The notes under the pieces: model-generated
The model's input: only the letters and a program-made list of their open reading frames with translations
The model's database searches: none
What the model was told of the DNA's origin: nothing
Shown here: in pieces, positions 1 through 6,624 of the stretch
Layout of the letters: every line of letters begins with the position of its first letter
Numbering within the stretch: the stretch's first letter is position 1
Translations under genes and position numbers: made by a program
NCBI GenBank assembly: GCA_001800515.1
Contig: MGVN01000143.1
Coordinates: forward strand, 1-6,909
Source of the DNA: Elusimicrobia bacterium RIFOXYB2_FULL_49_7
GTDB lineage: Bacteria > Fibrobacterota > OXYB2-FULL-49-7
Reading direction: 5' to 3'
DNA length: 6,909 bases

Positions 1-1289
1 GCCGCCGCCAAGCCAGCCGGTAAATCCACCGGACCGTTTTTCTTGACCGTTACCGCTTTATGCTCAGACCTCACTGGAGAGGGCGCCTCTGATGCAACAG
101 AAGGGGCCGGCGGCAACGGACGTTCCTTCTTCTGAGGAGATGGGGATAAGCCGGGTGCAACTACCCGTTTTTTCGGCGCAACCGGGACCGGCTTGAAGAC
201 ACCACAGAAATAGGCGGATCCGATCGCAAGCAGCCCTATCAATAAAAGCAGGATACCGCTTCTTTTCAGGGTAAAAACCTGGCTTGGGGTTGGCCCATTC
301 TGCGGAACCGCCGGATTTTTTATATAATAAGCCAAACGAATCCGGGCAACATCACTTTCCTCTTTTTGCAAATAACGTAGTTGCCGGATAAACAGGAGGG
401 CCTGTTGCGGGCGACTTTCTATCCGGCTGGACAATCCGGAACGGATAAGAGCCGCCAAAGTCCCTCCCCTTTTTCCCCGCAATTTGAGCGGAGGATAATC
501 CCCGGACACAATACGGCGAATAACCGATGTTGCGGTTTCTCCGGCAAAGGGGGCATGCCCGGCGACCATTTCATATAACACCACGGACAAAGCGAAAAGA
601 TCGGCCCGTCCGTCCAACCGCTTCCCGTCAATCTGTTCCGGCGGCATATAGGAAAGGGTGCCCATCACCGCGCCGGCCAATGTTTCTCCCGTATTATCAA
701 ATGTTTTAGCCAATCCGAAATCCACGATCTTAACCCGCCCCTGAGATGAAATCAGCAGATTTTCAGGCTTAATATCACGATGAACGATGCCGCCGTTTCC
801 ACCCTCATGCCCCGGCGGTCGAAAATGATGCGCAAAATCAAGGGCCTCGGCCGCCATGACTGCGATGGTAATGGCAACCGGTATCGGCAGCGCACCGTTC
901 CGTTGTAAAAGATGGCGAACCGACGGTCCGTCAATGTATTCCATTTCGATATAAGGCCTTCCATGAGCCTCTCCCACGCTGTGAACCCCCACAATGCCCG
1001 GATGGTTCAGACTGGCGGCGATACGCGCCTCCCGAAGAAAACGTTCTTTGAGGCTCACACTGCGGCAGTGTTCAGCCTGGAGTATTTTGATGGCACGAGA
1101 CACGGCAAGTGTCTCGTTATCGGCCCGATAAACCTCTCCCAAACCGCCACGGCCAAGGGGTTCGCAAATAACACACTCTCCGAAACGCAACCCGGCCTTT
1201 AATTCGTATCTTCCTCTTTCTTCTTTTATCCATGCGGTTCGGTTGGGATCGCGATCCTTCGGAATGAGAAGCGGCAGCGTCTTTTCCAT
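1..1289 (-). CDS. PknB-type transmembrane Ser/Thr protein kinase (C-terminus beyond the window)
   Basis: A Hanks-type Ser/Thr kinase that should transfer phosphate from ATP to Ser/Thr of partner proteins at the inner face of the membrane. About 429 codons are visible and the frame stays open to the left edge. Numbered from ATG 1289, the kinase landmarks are the Gly loop GRGGLGEV (46-53), ATP lysine K68, a likely helix-C glutamate E87, catalytic loop HRDIKPEN (170-177), DFG (190-192) and PPE in place of APE (216-218). All catalytic residues are present. Subdomain IX reads DLFALS (about 230-235), where DxxSxG is usual, so Ser and Gly are both changed. One hydrophobic span (about 344-365) is followed by a Pro/Lys/Ala-rich stretch running out of the window, so an extracytoplasmic domain probably follows. 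ATG 1289 is preferred because GGAG lies 9 bases upstream. ATG 1298 overlaps the FHA stop as ATGA but its GGAG is immediately adjacent. The gene is last in the visible operon, directly behind the FHA gene, its likely signalling partner. Confidence 0.93.
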   Translation of the reverse strand, partial: MEKTLPLLIPKDRDPNRTAWIKEERGRYELKAGLRFGECVICEPLGRGGLGEVYRADNETLAVSRAIKILQAEHCRSVSLKERFLREARIAASLNHPGIVGVHSVGEAHGRPYIEMEYIDGPSVRHLLQRNGALPIPVAITIAVMAAEALDFAHHFRPPGHEGGNGGIVHRDIKPENLLISSQGRVKIVDFGLAKTFDNTGETLAGAVMGTLSYMPPEQIDGKRLDGRADLFALSVVLYEMVAGHAPFAGETATSVIRRIVSGDYPPLKLRGKRGGTLAALIRSGLSSRIESRPQQALLFIRQLRYLQKEESDVARIRLAYYIKNPAVPQNGPTPSQVFTLKRSGILLLLIGLLAIGSAYFCGVFKPVPVAPKKRVVAPGLSPSPQKKERPLPPAPSVASEAPSPVRSEHKAVTVKKNGPVDLPAGLAA

Positions 1290-1294
1290 GCGCT

Positions 1295-2101
1295 TCATCT
1301 CCTTTCCAAAGAACGCAGGAGGCGCTGCGCATCCTGAAAACGTTTCTCCTGCGGGTCCGGGAAAAAGCGCGACATCCGCTCCAAGTGGAGCCGGCAGACG
1401 GCAAACGCCCGCTGACGATAAGCGATGTCCGCCAGACGATGCTCGGATTCGTACAGAGAGTCCCTTTCCCGCATGAGCCGGACAAGTCGCTCTTGGCAAT
1501 CGGCCGAATGTGAATCCGCCGAAGTTTGAGCTGCAATTTGCCGGTATGACAGAATCGCACGATGGCGATTTTCCGGCAGAGCGTCACGGTTGTCGAATAA
1601 AAAGTCGGCATACCGGGCAAGCCCCACGACCGCTGAAGCCGGCAAAAAAGCGGCTCTTTCTATCGGGCAATTCCCTTTGTGCAAAGCCCTCCCCTTATTG
1701 CCAACAGCCGCATTATGACAATACCATAAAAAAAACAAGGATAAAACCATTCCGGCCATCACGCAGGACCATAAACGATTCTTCTGTAACAACCCTTCTA
1801 TCGCTATCGGCGCCCCTTGGGACTGAAAAAGAAAAAGCGCGCCATGAACATCCAACACATCGTCCGGATGAAGCGGATGGCGACCCATCAATACCTGCCC
1901 GTTCAGCAGCGTCCGGTTACGGCCGCTGTTTTCAACAACATAGCCGTTCTCCTGCCGGATAAACATCAATTGTTGTCGAGAGACTCTGGGATCGTTCAGT
2001 GCAATATCAGGCCGATCTTCGGCAGTCGCCCGTCCCAGAATCGTGATCGCCTTGTTCAGGGGAAAAAGAACGTTGTCGGATTGCCGTATTAAAAAATCCA
2101 T
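1295..2101 (-). CDS. FHA-domain membrane protein
   Basis: A 268-residue protein with an N-terminal forkhead-associated domain, a fold that binds phospho-threonine peptides. The FHA signature covers about residues 20-93: LGR with G23-R24, S41-R42 in VSRQQ, and the LNG turn at N67-G68. The usual His of SRxH is Gln44, a tolerated but less common change. One hydrophobic segment (about 110-128) predicts a single membrane span with the FHA domain inside. The remaining 140 residues are rich in Arg, Leu and Ala and look helical. Residues 220-265 resemble a TPR-like helical pair, but I cannot assign a domain. The start follows the tadC stop by only 3 bases and has no clear Shine-Dalgarno, which points to coupling with tadC. 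The stop lies 5 bases before the preferred kinase start. By analogy with other FHA/kinase pairs it probably reads phosphorylation by that kinase; this is inference. Confidence 0.88.
   Translation of the reverse strand: MDFLIRQSDNVLFPLNKAITILGRATAEDRPDIALNDPRVSRQQLMFIRQENGYVVENSGRNRTLLNGQVLMGRHPLHPDDVLDVHGALFLFQSQGAPIAIEGLLQKNRLWSCVMAGMVLSLFFLWYCHNAAVGNKGRALHKGNCPIERAAFLPASAVVGLARYADFLFDNRDALPENRHRAILSYRQIAAQTSADSHSADCQERLVRLMRERDSLYESEHRLADIAYRQRAFAVCRLHLERMSRFFPDPQEKRFQDAQRLLRSLERR
1299..1302 (-). promoter_or_regulatory. Ribosome binding site that decides the kinase start
   Basis: GGAG, within AAAGGAG, sits 9 bases before ATG 1289 and zero bases before ATG 1298. The spacing favours the inner ATG. 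The site lies inside the last codons of the FHA gene, so the two genes are likely translationally coupled. Confidence 0.6.
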
Positions 2102-2104
2102 GAT

Positions 2105-2902
2105 TCACTTGATAAAATTAAGGACCACCGGACCGAAAAGCACAATAAAAACCACTGGAAAAATAAAGACCGCCAGCGGAAAAAGCAATTTGACCGGCGC
2201 TTCATGAGCCCGTTTTTCCGCTTTTTGAATGCGTTGCGTCCGAAGGGAAAGAGCGAGGTTTTTCAAGACCCCGGAAAGCGCGCCGCCCCCTTTATCCGAC
2301 TGGATCACCGTCTGAGTGAATTGCCGGATATCTTGGTCCTGAAGTCGATCCGCGAAACGGTTCAACGCCGCTTCTCGTGTAGTCCCCAGGCGCATTTCAA
2401 CAAGAAGATTTTCCATCTCATGAGCAAAGGGGCCTTTGGGCAGCCGTCCTTTGAGGAATTGTAATGCTCCGGCAAAATCGACTCCGGAATCCAACAGCAG
2501 AACCAATAGATCTAAAAAGACGATGAACCCGATACGAATATCGCGTCTTCTCTTTTTGATACTATCCTCCATACGTAAATCAGGCAACACAAACAGCACC
2601 AGACCGACTAAAACCGAGAACCAGAAAGGAAGTTGGAACAATAGAAAAGTGAAGAAAACACCGACTAGAAAAAGAGACTGCTTCAGACTGAGAAATTCCT
2701 GAAAGGAACGTGACTGATATTGTCCGGACAACCCTTTCCGACGTTCAAATCTTTGCTGTAACAGTCGTAACGAAAGGCGCTGATTCATGGGGACAAAAAG
2801 GAACCAGGGAATTTGCCGAATGTCTGATCCTTCTTGAATCAGACTCCAGATCAGGAGGGAAAGGCAAAGCAGCACACAGCCGCACGCGCCTAAAAAAAGC
2901 AT
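2105..2902 (-). CDS. tadC: TadC-like type II secretion F-domain (T2SSF) inner-membrane protein
   Basis: An integral membrane protein of the GspF/TadB/TadC superfamily. Members form the inner-membrane platform of Tad (Flp, type IVc) pili on which the ATPase TadA acts. The product is 265 residues, a little short for TadC (about 300). Hydrophobic segments lie at about 2-23, 76-107 (one or two spans), 124-138 and 237-262. The T2SSF core is about 125-255: a basic run KKRRRDIR (116-123), then LDLLVLLLDSG, and the C-terminal LFPLAVFIFP...LFGP signature typical of TadC rather than TadB. The frame also opens at a TTG (2935), but ATG 2902 is chosen because GGAG lies 8 bases upstream; the longer form would add 11 residues and has no RBS. 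It overlaps the end of the glycosylase gene by 13 bases and is followed 3 bases later by the FHA gene. No tadB, tadA or flp gene is visible, and a DNA glycosylase occupies the place where tadB is usually found. Confidence 0.87.
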   Translation of the reverse strand: MLFLGACGCVLLCLSLLIWSLIQEGSDIRQIPWFLFVPMNQRLSLRLLQQRFERRKGLSGQYQSRSFQEFLSLKQSLFLVGVFFTFLLFQLPFWFSVLVGLVLFVLPDLRMEDSIKKRRRDIRIGFIVFLDLLVLLLDSGVDFAGALQFLKGRLPKGPFAHEMENLLVEMRLGTTREAALNRFADRLQDQDIRQFTQTVIQSDKGGGALSGVLKNLALSLRTQRIQKAEKRAHEAPVKLLFPLAVFIFPVVFIVLFGPVVLNFIK

Positions 2903-3603
2903 GCCCGTTGCTCCGACAACGGACAGAGATGACAATCAGGATTCTTTTTTCGGCAAAAACGCTTGGCGGTCTCCACAATGCAGGCGTGAAACTGATTGCT
3001 GATACGCACAAATCGATTCTCGGGAGTTCCTTTTTTCATCTGTCCGCGCGTATGACCGTCTAAATGGGCAAAAATATCCTGCTCAAAAAGAGAGCGAATC
3101 TCTTCATACGGTTCATTCCCGGAGAGCATCCGGAGCCTGCTGAAAATCCGGCGCGTATAGGCATCCACCACAAAGACAGGCCGATTGAGTGCGTATAACA
3201 GAATCGAATCCGCGGTCTCAGGCCCGACACCTCGGACCCGAAGGAGCTTTTCACGGAGATCGGGTGTTGAAAAGCGGCTTAAAGCTGCCAGCCGCCCATC
3301 ACAGACCGTTTTTAGAAAAGCGAGAAAAGCTCTTAATGTTTTCGTCTTTTGATTGTAATACCCTGCAGGACGGATAAGGGACGATAAATCCGCATCAGAC
3401 AACCGGGACAAGCCGGCAAGGCTCAACACATGTTTAGCGCGTATGGCCTGGATGGCTTTTTCAACATTGACCCAGGCGGTATTTTGTGTCAGAACAGCGC
3501 CTACCATCATTTCGAAAGGCGTTTTTGCCGGCCACCATTTCAGATCACCGAAATAATCTTCGAGCCGGCAATAGATGAAAAAAAAAGAAGAGAGCCGTCT
3601 CAA
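2890..3603 (-). CDS. Endonuclease III-related HhH-GPD DNA glycosylase (MagIII/COG2231-like)
   Basis: A base-excision repair glycosylase that removes damaged bases from DNA. Numbered from TTG 3603 it has 237 residues. A family-typical N-terminus WWPAKTPFEMMVGAVLTQNTAW lies at about 23-44, the helix-hairpin-helix at 121-139 (RVRGVGPETADSILLYAL), and the catalytic-type Asp at D147 in VDAYT. The residue matching the Lys of bifunctional endonuclease III (GVGRKT) is Glu129, so a monofunctional glycosylase is expected, as in the MagIII-related group. The C-terminus has four Cys, C217-x6-C224-x2-C227-x7-C235, an iron-sulfur-like pattern with a last gap of 7 instead of 5. The start is uncertain. The frame extends to TTG 3687, but that lies 70 bases inside the H1-like gene. 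TTG 3603, 14 bases after that gene's stop, gives the normal family length, though neither has a Shine-Dalgarno. The target base cannot be told from sequence. Confidence 0.87.
   Translation of the reverse strand: MRRLSSFFFIYCRLEDYFGDLKWWPAKTPFEMMVGAVLTQNTAWVNVEKAIQAIRAKHVLSLAGLSRLSDADLSSLIRPAGYYNQKTKTLRAFLAFLKTVCDGRLAALSRFSTPDLREKLLRVRGVGPETADSILLYALNRPVFVVDAYTRRIFSRLRMLSGNEPYEEIRSLFEQDIFAHLDGHTRGQMKKGTPENRFVRISNQFHACIVETAKRFCRKKNPDCHLCPLSEQRACFF
2911..2914 (-). promoter_or_regulatory. Ribosome binding site that decides the TadC start
   Basis: GGAG, 8 bases before ATG 2902, lies inside the coding sequence of the upstream glycosylase. The alternative TTG at 2935 has no such motif. This supports the shorter TadC and coupled translation. 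Confidence 0.6.
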
Positions 3604-3617
3604 CCGAGGAGCCGGAA

Positions 3618-3788
3618 TTACAGGGTACTCTTTTTTTCCTGGATATGCGTCCGGATTTCCTGGAGTACCCGCTTGATATTCTGGCAAACCTTACGTGCGC
3701 GCGTGCCCGCAGATTTATTTCCGTTTTCGAACTTTTCCAGTTCCACCTTGAGGTTTTCGATTTCAGAAGTCAAATTAGAGAGATCCAT
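3618..3788 (-). CDS. Small histone H1/Hc1-like DNA-binding protein
   Basis: A 56-residue basic protein. The N-terminal third (MDLSNLTSEIENLKVELEKF) is a Leu/Glu/Lys helix that could form a coiled coil. The middle holds GNKSAGTRARK (23-33), followed by an amphipathic helix around 34-52 ending in a Lys-rich tail. The AGTRARK core followed by Q-x2-K-x4-QEIR matches the short bacterial H1/Hc1-like proteins known from Bacteroidetes, Chlamydiae and related groups, which are thought to compact DNA in the nucleoid. ATG 3788 is preceded by a strong AAAGGAG, 5 bases upstream. The gene begins the tight cluster leading into the glycosylase, with its stop 14 bases before TTG 3603. The family call rests on my recognition of the motif, without a search; a different short coiled-coil protein remains possible. 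Confidence 0.75.
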   Translation of the reverse strand: MDLSNLTSEIENLKVELEKFENGNKSAGTRARKVCQNIKRVLQEIRTHIQEKKSTL

Positions 3789-3863
3789 GATTACTCCTTT
3801 CCATAGACAGATTTATACTCTTAAAAGGAAAATACATTCCGATTTCAGACAATTCAACTTTTT
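3789..3863. promoter_or_regulatory. 75-base spacer between sppA and the H1-like gene
   Basis: AT-rich spacer carrying the H1-like gene's RBS. On the minus strand a TATAAA lies about 20 bases before that RBS, but the hexamer about 17 bases further upstream (GGAATG) is a poor -35 box. A promoter for the downstream cluster is plausible but weak. There is no hairpin plus T-run terminator behind sppA, so read-through from sppA is also possible. Confidence 0.3.
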
Positions 3864-4760
3864 TCATCCCTTAAAAAGGTAGGCCAATCCGGGCGAAAAA
3901 GAACCCATCTTCTGCTGCAATCGCTCCTCTACGTCCCCCATCAGAAAACGTAACATGCTGCCCGGCGCCTTAAACTCAAACGGTGCCGTGTCTTCGGGCA
4001 ATCCCGCCATCTTGCCGGCCAGGATCTTGGCGTCTTCAAAAGTTCCCATCACATCCACCAACCCTGCGTTCTTGGCCTGGCGCCCCGTATAGATACGGCC
4101 GTCCGCCAACTTGCGCACACTGTCCGATGAAAGATGACGACCTTCGGACACCACCTCCATGAACTGAGACCAGGTATCATCAATCAGGCTCTGAAAAACA
4201 CGCCGTTCTTCAAGAGACATTTTACGGTGAAAACCGCCCGCATCCTTATACGAACCGGATTTGACCACTTCCAATTCCACGCCCACCTTTTTCATCAGCT
4301 CTTCCAAGTAGGGAAATTCAAAAATCACTCCAATGCTGCCGGTCACACTGCCGGGATTGGATACAATGCTGTCCGCTGCACAAGCAATATAGTAACCGCC
4401 CGAAGCAGCCACACTCCCAAATGATGCCACCACTTTGCGCCCGGATTCCCGAAGCCGTTTAACCGCCTCGTAGATCTCCTGGCAAGCCGCCACCCCGCCG
4501 CCCGGGCTGTCGATGCGCAATACCACCGCCTTAACCCCATCATCCTTTCGGCACGCATCCAACTGCTTCACGGCCTTCTCGGAATTAAAAATTGCATTCT
4601 CAATGCGCACCACGACCAACGCCTTTTCCTGAAAAGCGGACAATGAGGTCTGTTGACCGGAAGAACGAAAATAGAGAAAAACCAACATCAACGTCAAACC
4701 GATTAGAAAAAGTAAAACCAGCGCCCCGCAACCAATACGCTTCTTTTGTTTGGCATCCAT
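3864..4760 (-). CDS. sppA: Signal peptide peptidase SppA (short, 36 kDa type)
   Basis: Membrane-anchored serine protease of peptidase family S49 that degrades cleaved signal peptides and membrane-associated protein fragments outside the inner membrane. It has 298 residues from ATG 4760, in the usual range for the short single-domain form. A basic start (KQKKR) is followed by a membrane anchor at about 10-31. The S49 domain follows: IDSPGGG at 83-89, nucleophile Ser120 in SVAASGGYYIA, the SVTGSIG stretch at 138-144, and the base Lys172 in KSGSYKDAGG. The Ser-Lys distance of 52 equals that in Bacillus subtilis SppA (S147/K199). ATG 4760 has GGAG 6 bases upstream; an in-frame ATG at 4808 would add 16 residues without a sensible RBS. 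The gene heads the minus-strand block and is divergent from the DUF4091 gene. Confidence 0.95.
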   Translation of the reverse strand: MDAKQKKRIGCGALVLLFLIGLTLMLVFLYFRSSGQQTSLSAFQEKALVVVRIENAIFNSEKAVKQLDACRKDDGVKAVVLRIDSPGGGVAACQEIYEAVKRLRESGRKVVASFGSVAASGGYYIACAADSIVSNPGSVTGSIGVIFEFPYLEELMKKVGVELEVVKSGSYKDAGGFHRKMSLEERRVFQSLIDDTWSQFMEVVSEGRHLSSDSVRKLADGRIYTGRQAKNAGLVDVMGTFEDAKILAGKMAGLPEDTAPFEFKAPGSMLRFLMGDVEERLQQKMGSFSPGLAYLFKG

Positions 4761-4845
4761 TCCAGGCTCCTTTTCAGAATATCTTAAAATAGTAATCCAT
4801 GGCCGCATTGCGCCACCGGAAGCTATTTGTTTATTTTATTTTTAA
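4761..4845. promoter_or_regulatory. Divergent spacer between sppA and the DUF4091 gene
   Basis: These 85 bases must hold the start signals of both divergent genes. The right half is very AT-rich (tatttgtttattttattttt just before ATG 4846). I find no convincing -35/-10 pair in either direction, and no Shine-Dalgarno before the plus-strand gene. The role is inferred from gene layout only. Confidence 0.4.
4767..4770 (-). promoter_or_regulatory. Ribosome binding site that decides the SppA start
   Basis: GGAG (within AAAAGGAG) lies 6 bases before ATG 4760. It rules in the shorter SppA, whose N-terminus is a compact basic region directly before the membrane anchor. Confidence 0.7.
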
Positions 4846-6624
4846 ATGAAAATTACCATCCTACCCGACAGCGTCCGGCTGAATCCGGTCACCCTTCGCC
4901 TGTTTGAACACCAACCCACCCTTTACAAACGAACCCTTCCGGAGGATTATCAGAATGATAATCCGGTCTGGAATCAACACGATAAAGTTATACGACTTAA
5001 GTCTGCAGCCAATGAAACCGTGGCTTTTCAGGCCGTACTCTTCTTTGATGAACCCTTGGAAATTGAACAAATCAAACTCCTTCCGCTGAATGGCCCGGAA
5101 ACCATTCCTGAAAGCAGCATTGAACTCTTTAAAGAATGGTTTGTGGACGTCCAAGTGCCCTCTTCGGGCTATGAAAAGACCTCTTTTGGTTCAGGATGGT
5201 ATCCGGATGCACTCATCCCATTGGACGCCCGGCACCAGGATTGGGGCCTCCCCTTTCATCTGCCCGATTACTGGAACCGGATACCCGGTCAGAAAGCATG
5301 TATTATCTGGGCTGATATTTACGTCCCCCGCCATTATCCGGCCGGGAACTATCGCTCCACTCTGACCATTCAAGCCAAAGGCCGCGCCCCCATCACCCTG
5401 CCCGTGGAGCTCTCGGTGTGGCCCTTTTCTCTACCCGACAAAAACAACCTTCGCGGCAACCTGTATACCAACACCTTTCGCTCCTTTTCCTTGGAAAAAG
5501 AACTCCGGTATCAGCACGCTTTCAAAAAGCACCGACTGGCCGCCCACCAATGTTACTATCGTCCCCATCTCACCATTCAGGATAATGACCCGGTGCTCGA
5601 CTGGACGGATTTTGATAAACGGCTTACCAAATATTTTAACGGCAGTGCCTTTACCGCCAAATACGGATATACAGGTCCCGGCGAAGGCGAACCCATTGAG
5701 TTTTTTCTGCTCCCTTTCAACTGTTCCGGAAAAAAGAACGCGGTGGGCTGGCCCCTGCCCACCACCGGCCACCATGACGACACCTTTTGGAAAATATGGG
5801 ACAAAACCGCACACGCTGTTCGCCAACACCTCATTGATGAAAAACGTATTGATCTGAAAAAGACGGAAACCCAAATATTCTTCAATTCACTTGACGAATG
5901 CTATGATCGGGCGGACCACGAACGGATGATTACCTGGGCCACCTTTCTGAAAAAACATTTTCCGGAATGTCCTTTCCGTATCGATGGCGGGTACGACGAT
6001 GCCACTATGGATTTCCTGTCCTCTCATGTCGATCTCTGCCTATACCACACTGTGGCGTATGACTACCCCTTTGTAAAAAAGTTTCGAGATAAAGGCATTC
6101 GAGACTGGATTTATGGACCGGTTGTCTATGAAAGCAAAACCAATGAACTGACCGGCGCATCCACCTTCATTGATCTTGACTTGCTGACCATGCGCGGACT
6201 GGCATGGACGGTCTATAAATACGGCGCAGATACCTGGTGCCAGTGGGAATTCGCCTCTGAAAACAAACAGGCCTGGTTCAATCCGGAAAATTTTAAAAAT
6301 AATGACCTTGCGGATTTTCGCTGTTACAACGGCAACGGAATGCTTCTCTACGACGGTGAGTTTCTCAATTTACCCGACCCCTGCATCAGCATACGCTTCA
6401 AAGCCGGACGGAGCGGAGCACAGGAATTTGAATATCTGAAGCTCTATGAATCACTCGGCGGGAATGCCATGGCGTTTGTAGACGCGCTGATAGACAAGCC
6501 TTTTGGCCCCAATGCCATTGGCAATCTGGAACCTTGGAATCCCGATATATCAGCATGGGATAAGGCACGCCTTGCTCTGGGCAATGCCATTGCGAATAAG
6601 ATAATCAATTATCTGAAACATTAA
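4846..6624 (+). CDS. DUF4091 / glycoside hydrolase 123-like protein
   Basis: A 592-residue protein resembling the DUF4091 family, related to GH123 N-acetyl-galactosaminidases. It is probably a glycoside hydrolase acting on an unknown sugar. Residues about 1-195 look like the N-terminal beta-sandwich: EWFVDV at 97-102, SGWYPDALIPL at 116-126, and DIYVPRHYPAGNYRSTLTI at 157-175. Residues 200-510 would be the (beta/alpha)8 barrel, with FFNSLDE at 345-351 placing Asp350-Glu351 where GH123 has its Asp-Glu catalytic pair. The end carries the DUF4091 signature: SIRFKAGRSGAQEFEYLKLYESLGG, about 515-539. There is no signal peptide or membrane segment, so it appears cytoplasmic, which is odd for a polysaccharide-degrading enzyme. 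ATG 4846 has no Shine-Dalgarno; the next in-frame ATG is far inside the fold, so this start stands. It is transcribed alone, away from sppA and convergent with the response regulator. Confidence 0.85.
   Translation: MKITILPDSVRLNPVTLRLFEHQPTLYKRTLPEDYQNDNPVWNQHDKVIRLKSAANETVAFQAVLFFDEPLEIEQIKLLPLNGPETIPESSIELFKEWFVDVQVPSSGYEKTSFGSGWYPDALIPLDARHQDWGLPFHLPDYWNRIPGQKACIIWADIYVPRHYPAGNYRSTLTIQAKGRAPITLPVELSVWPFSLPDKNNLRGNLYTNTFRSFSLEKELRYQHAFKKHRLAAHQCYYRPHLTIQDNDPVLDWTDFDKRLTKYFNGSAFTAKYGYTGPGEGEPIEFFLLPFNCSGKKNAVGWPLPTTGHHDDTFWKIWDKTAHAVRQHLIDEKRIDLKKTETQIFFNSLDECYDRADHERMITWATFLKKHFPECPFRIDGGYDDATMDFLSSHVDLCLYHTVAYDYPFVKKFRDKGIRDWIYGPVVYESKTNELTGASTFIDLDLLTMRGLAWTVYKYGADTWCQWEFASENKQAWFNPENFKNNDLADFRCYNGNGMLLYDGEFLNLPDPCISIRFKAGRSGAQEFEYLKLYESLGGNAMAFVDALIDKPFGPNAIGNLEPWNPDISAWDKARLALGNAIANKIINYLKH

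Noticed and set aside
1117..1620. 167-codon open frame on the minus strand
   Set aside because: It spans the junction of the FHA and kinase genes out of frame with both, has no recognisable motif, and both overlapped genes are strongly supported.
2903..2935. Eleven-residue extension of TadC from TTG 2935
   Set aside because: No RBS before the TTG; ATG 2902 has GGAG 8 bases upstream and already includes the first membrane segment.
3430..3882. 150-codon plus-strand frame across the glycosylase, H1-like gene and the sppA end
   Set aside because: Antisense to three supported genes, low-complexity Phe/Arg/Ser composition, no recognisable domain.
4761..4808. Sixteen-residue N-terminal extension of SppA from ATG 4808
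   Set aside because: No ribosome binding site before 4808, while ATG 4760 has GGAG at ideal spacing and gives the usual short basic start before the membrane anchor.
5431..5874. 147-codon antisense frame on the minus strand inside the DUF4091 gene
   Set aside because: Gly/Val/Phe-rich composition typical of the reverse complement of a real gene, with no motif and no RBS; the sense gene has clear family signatures.
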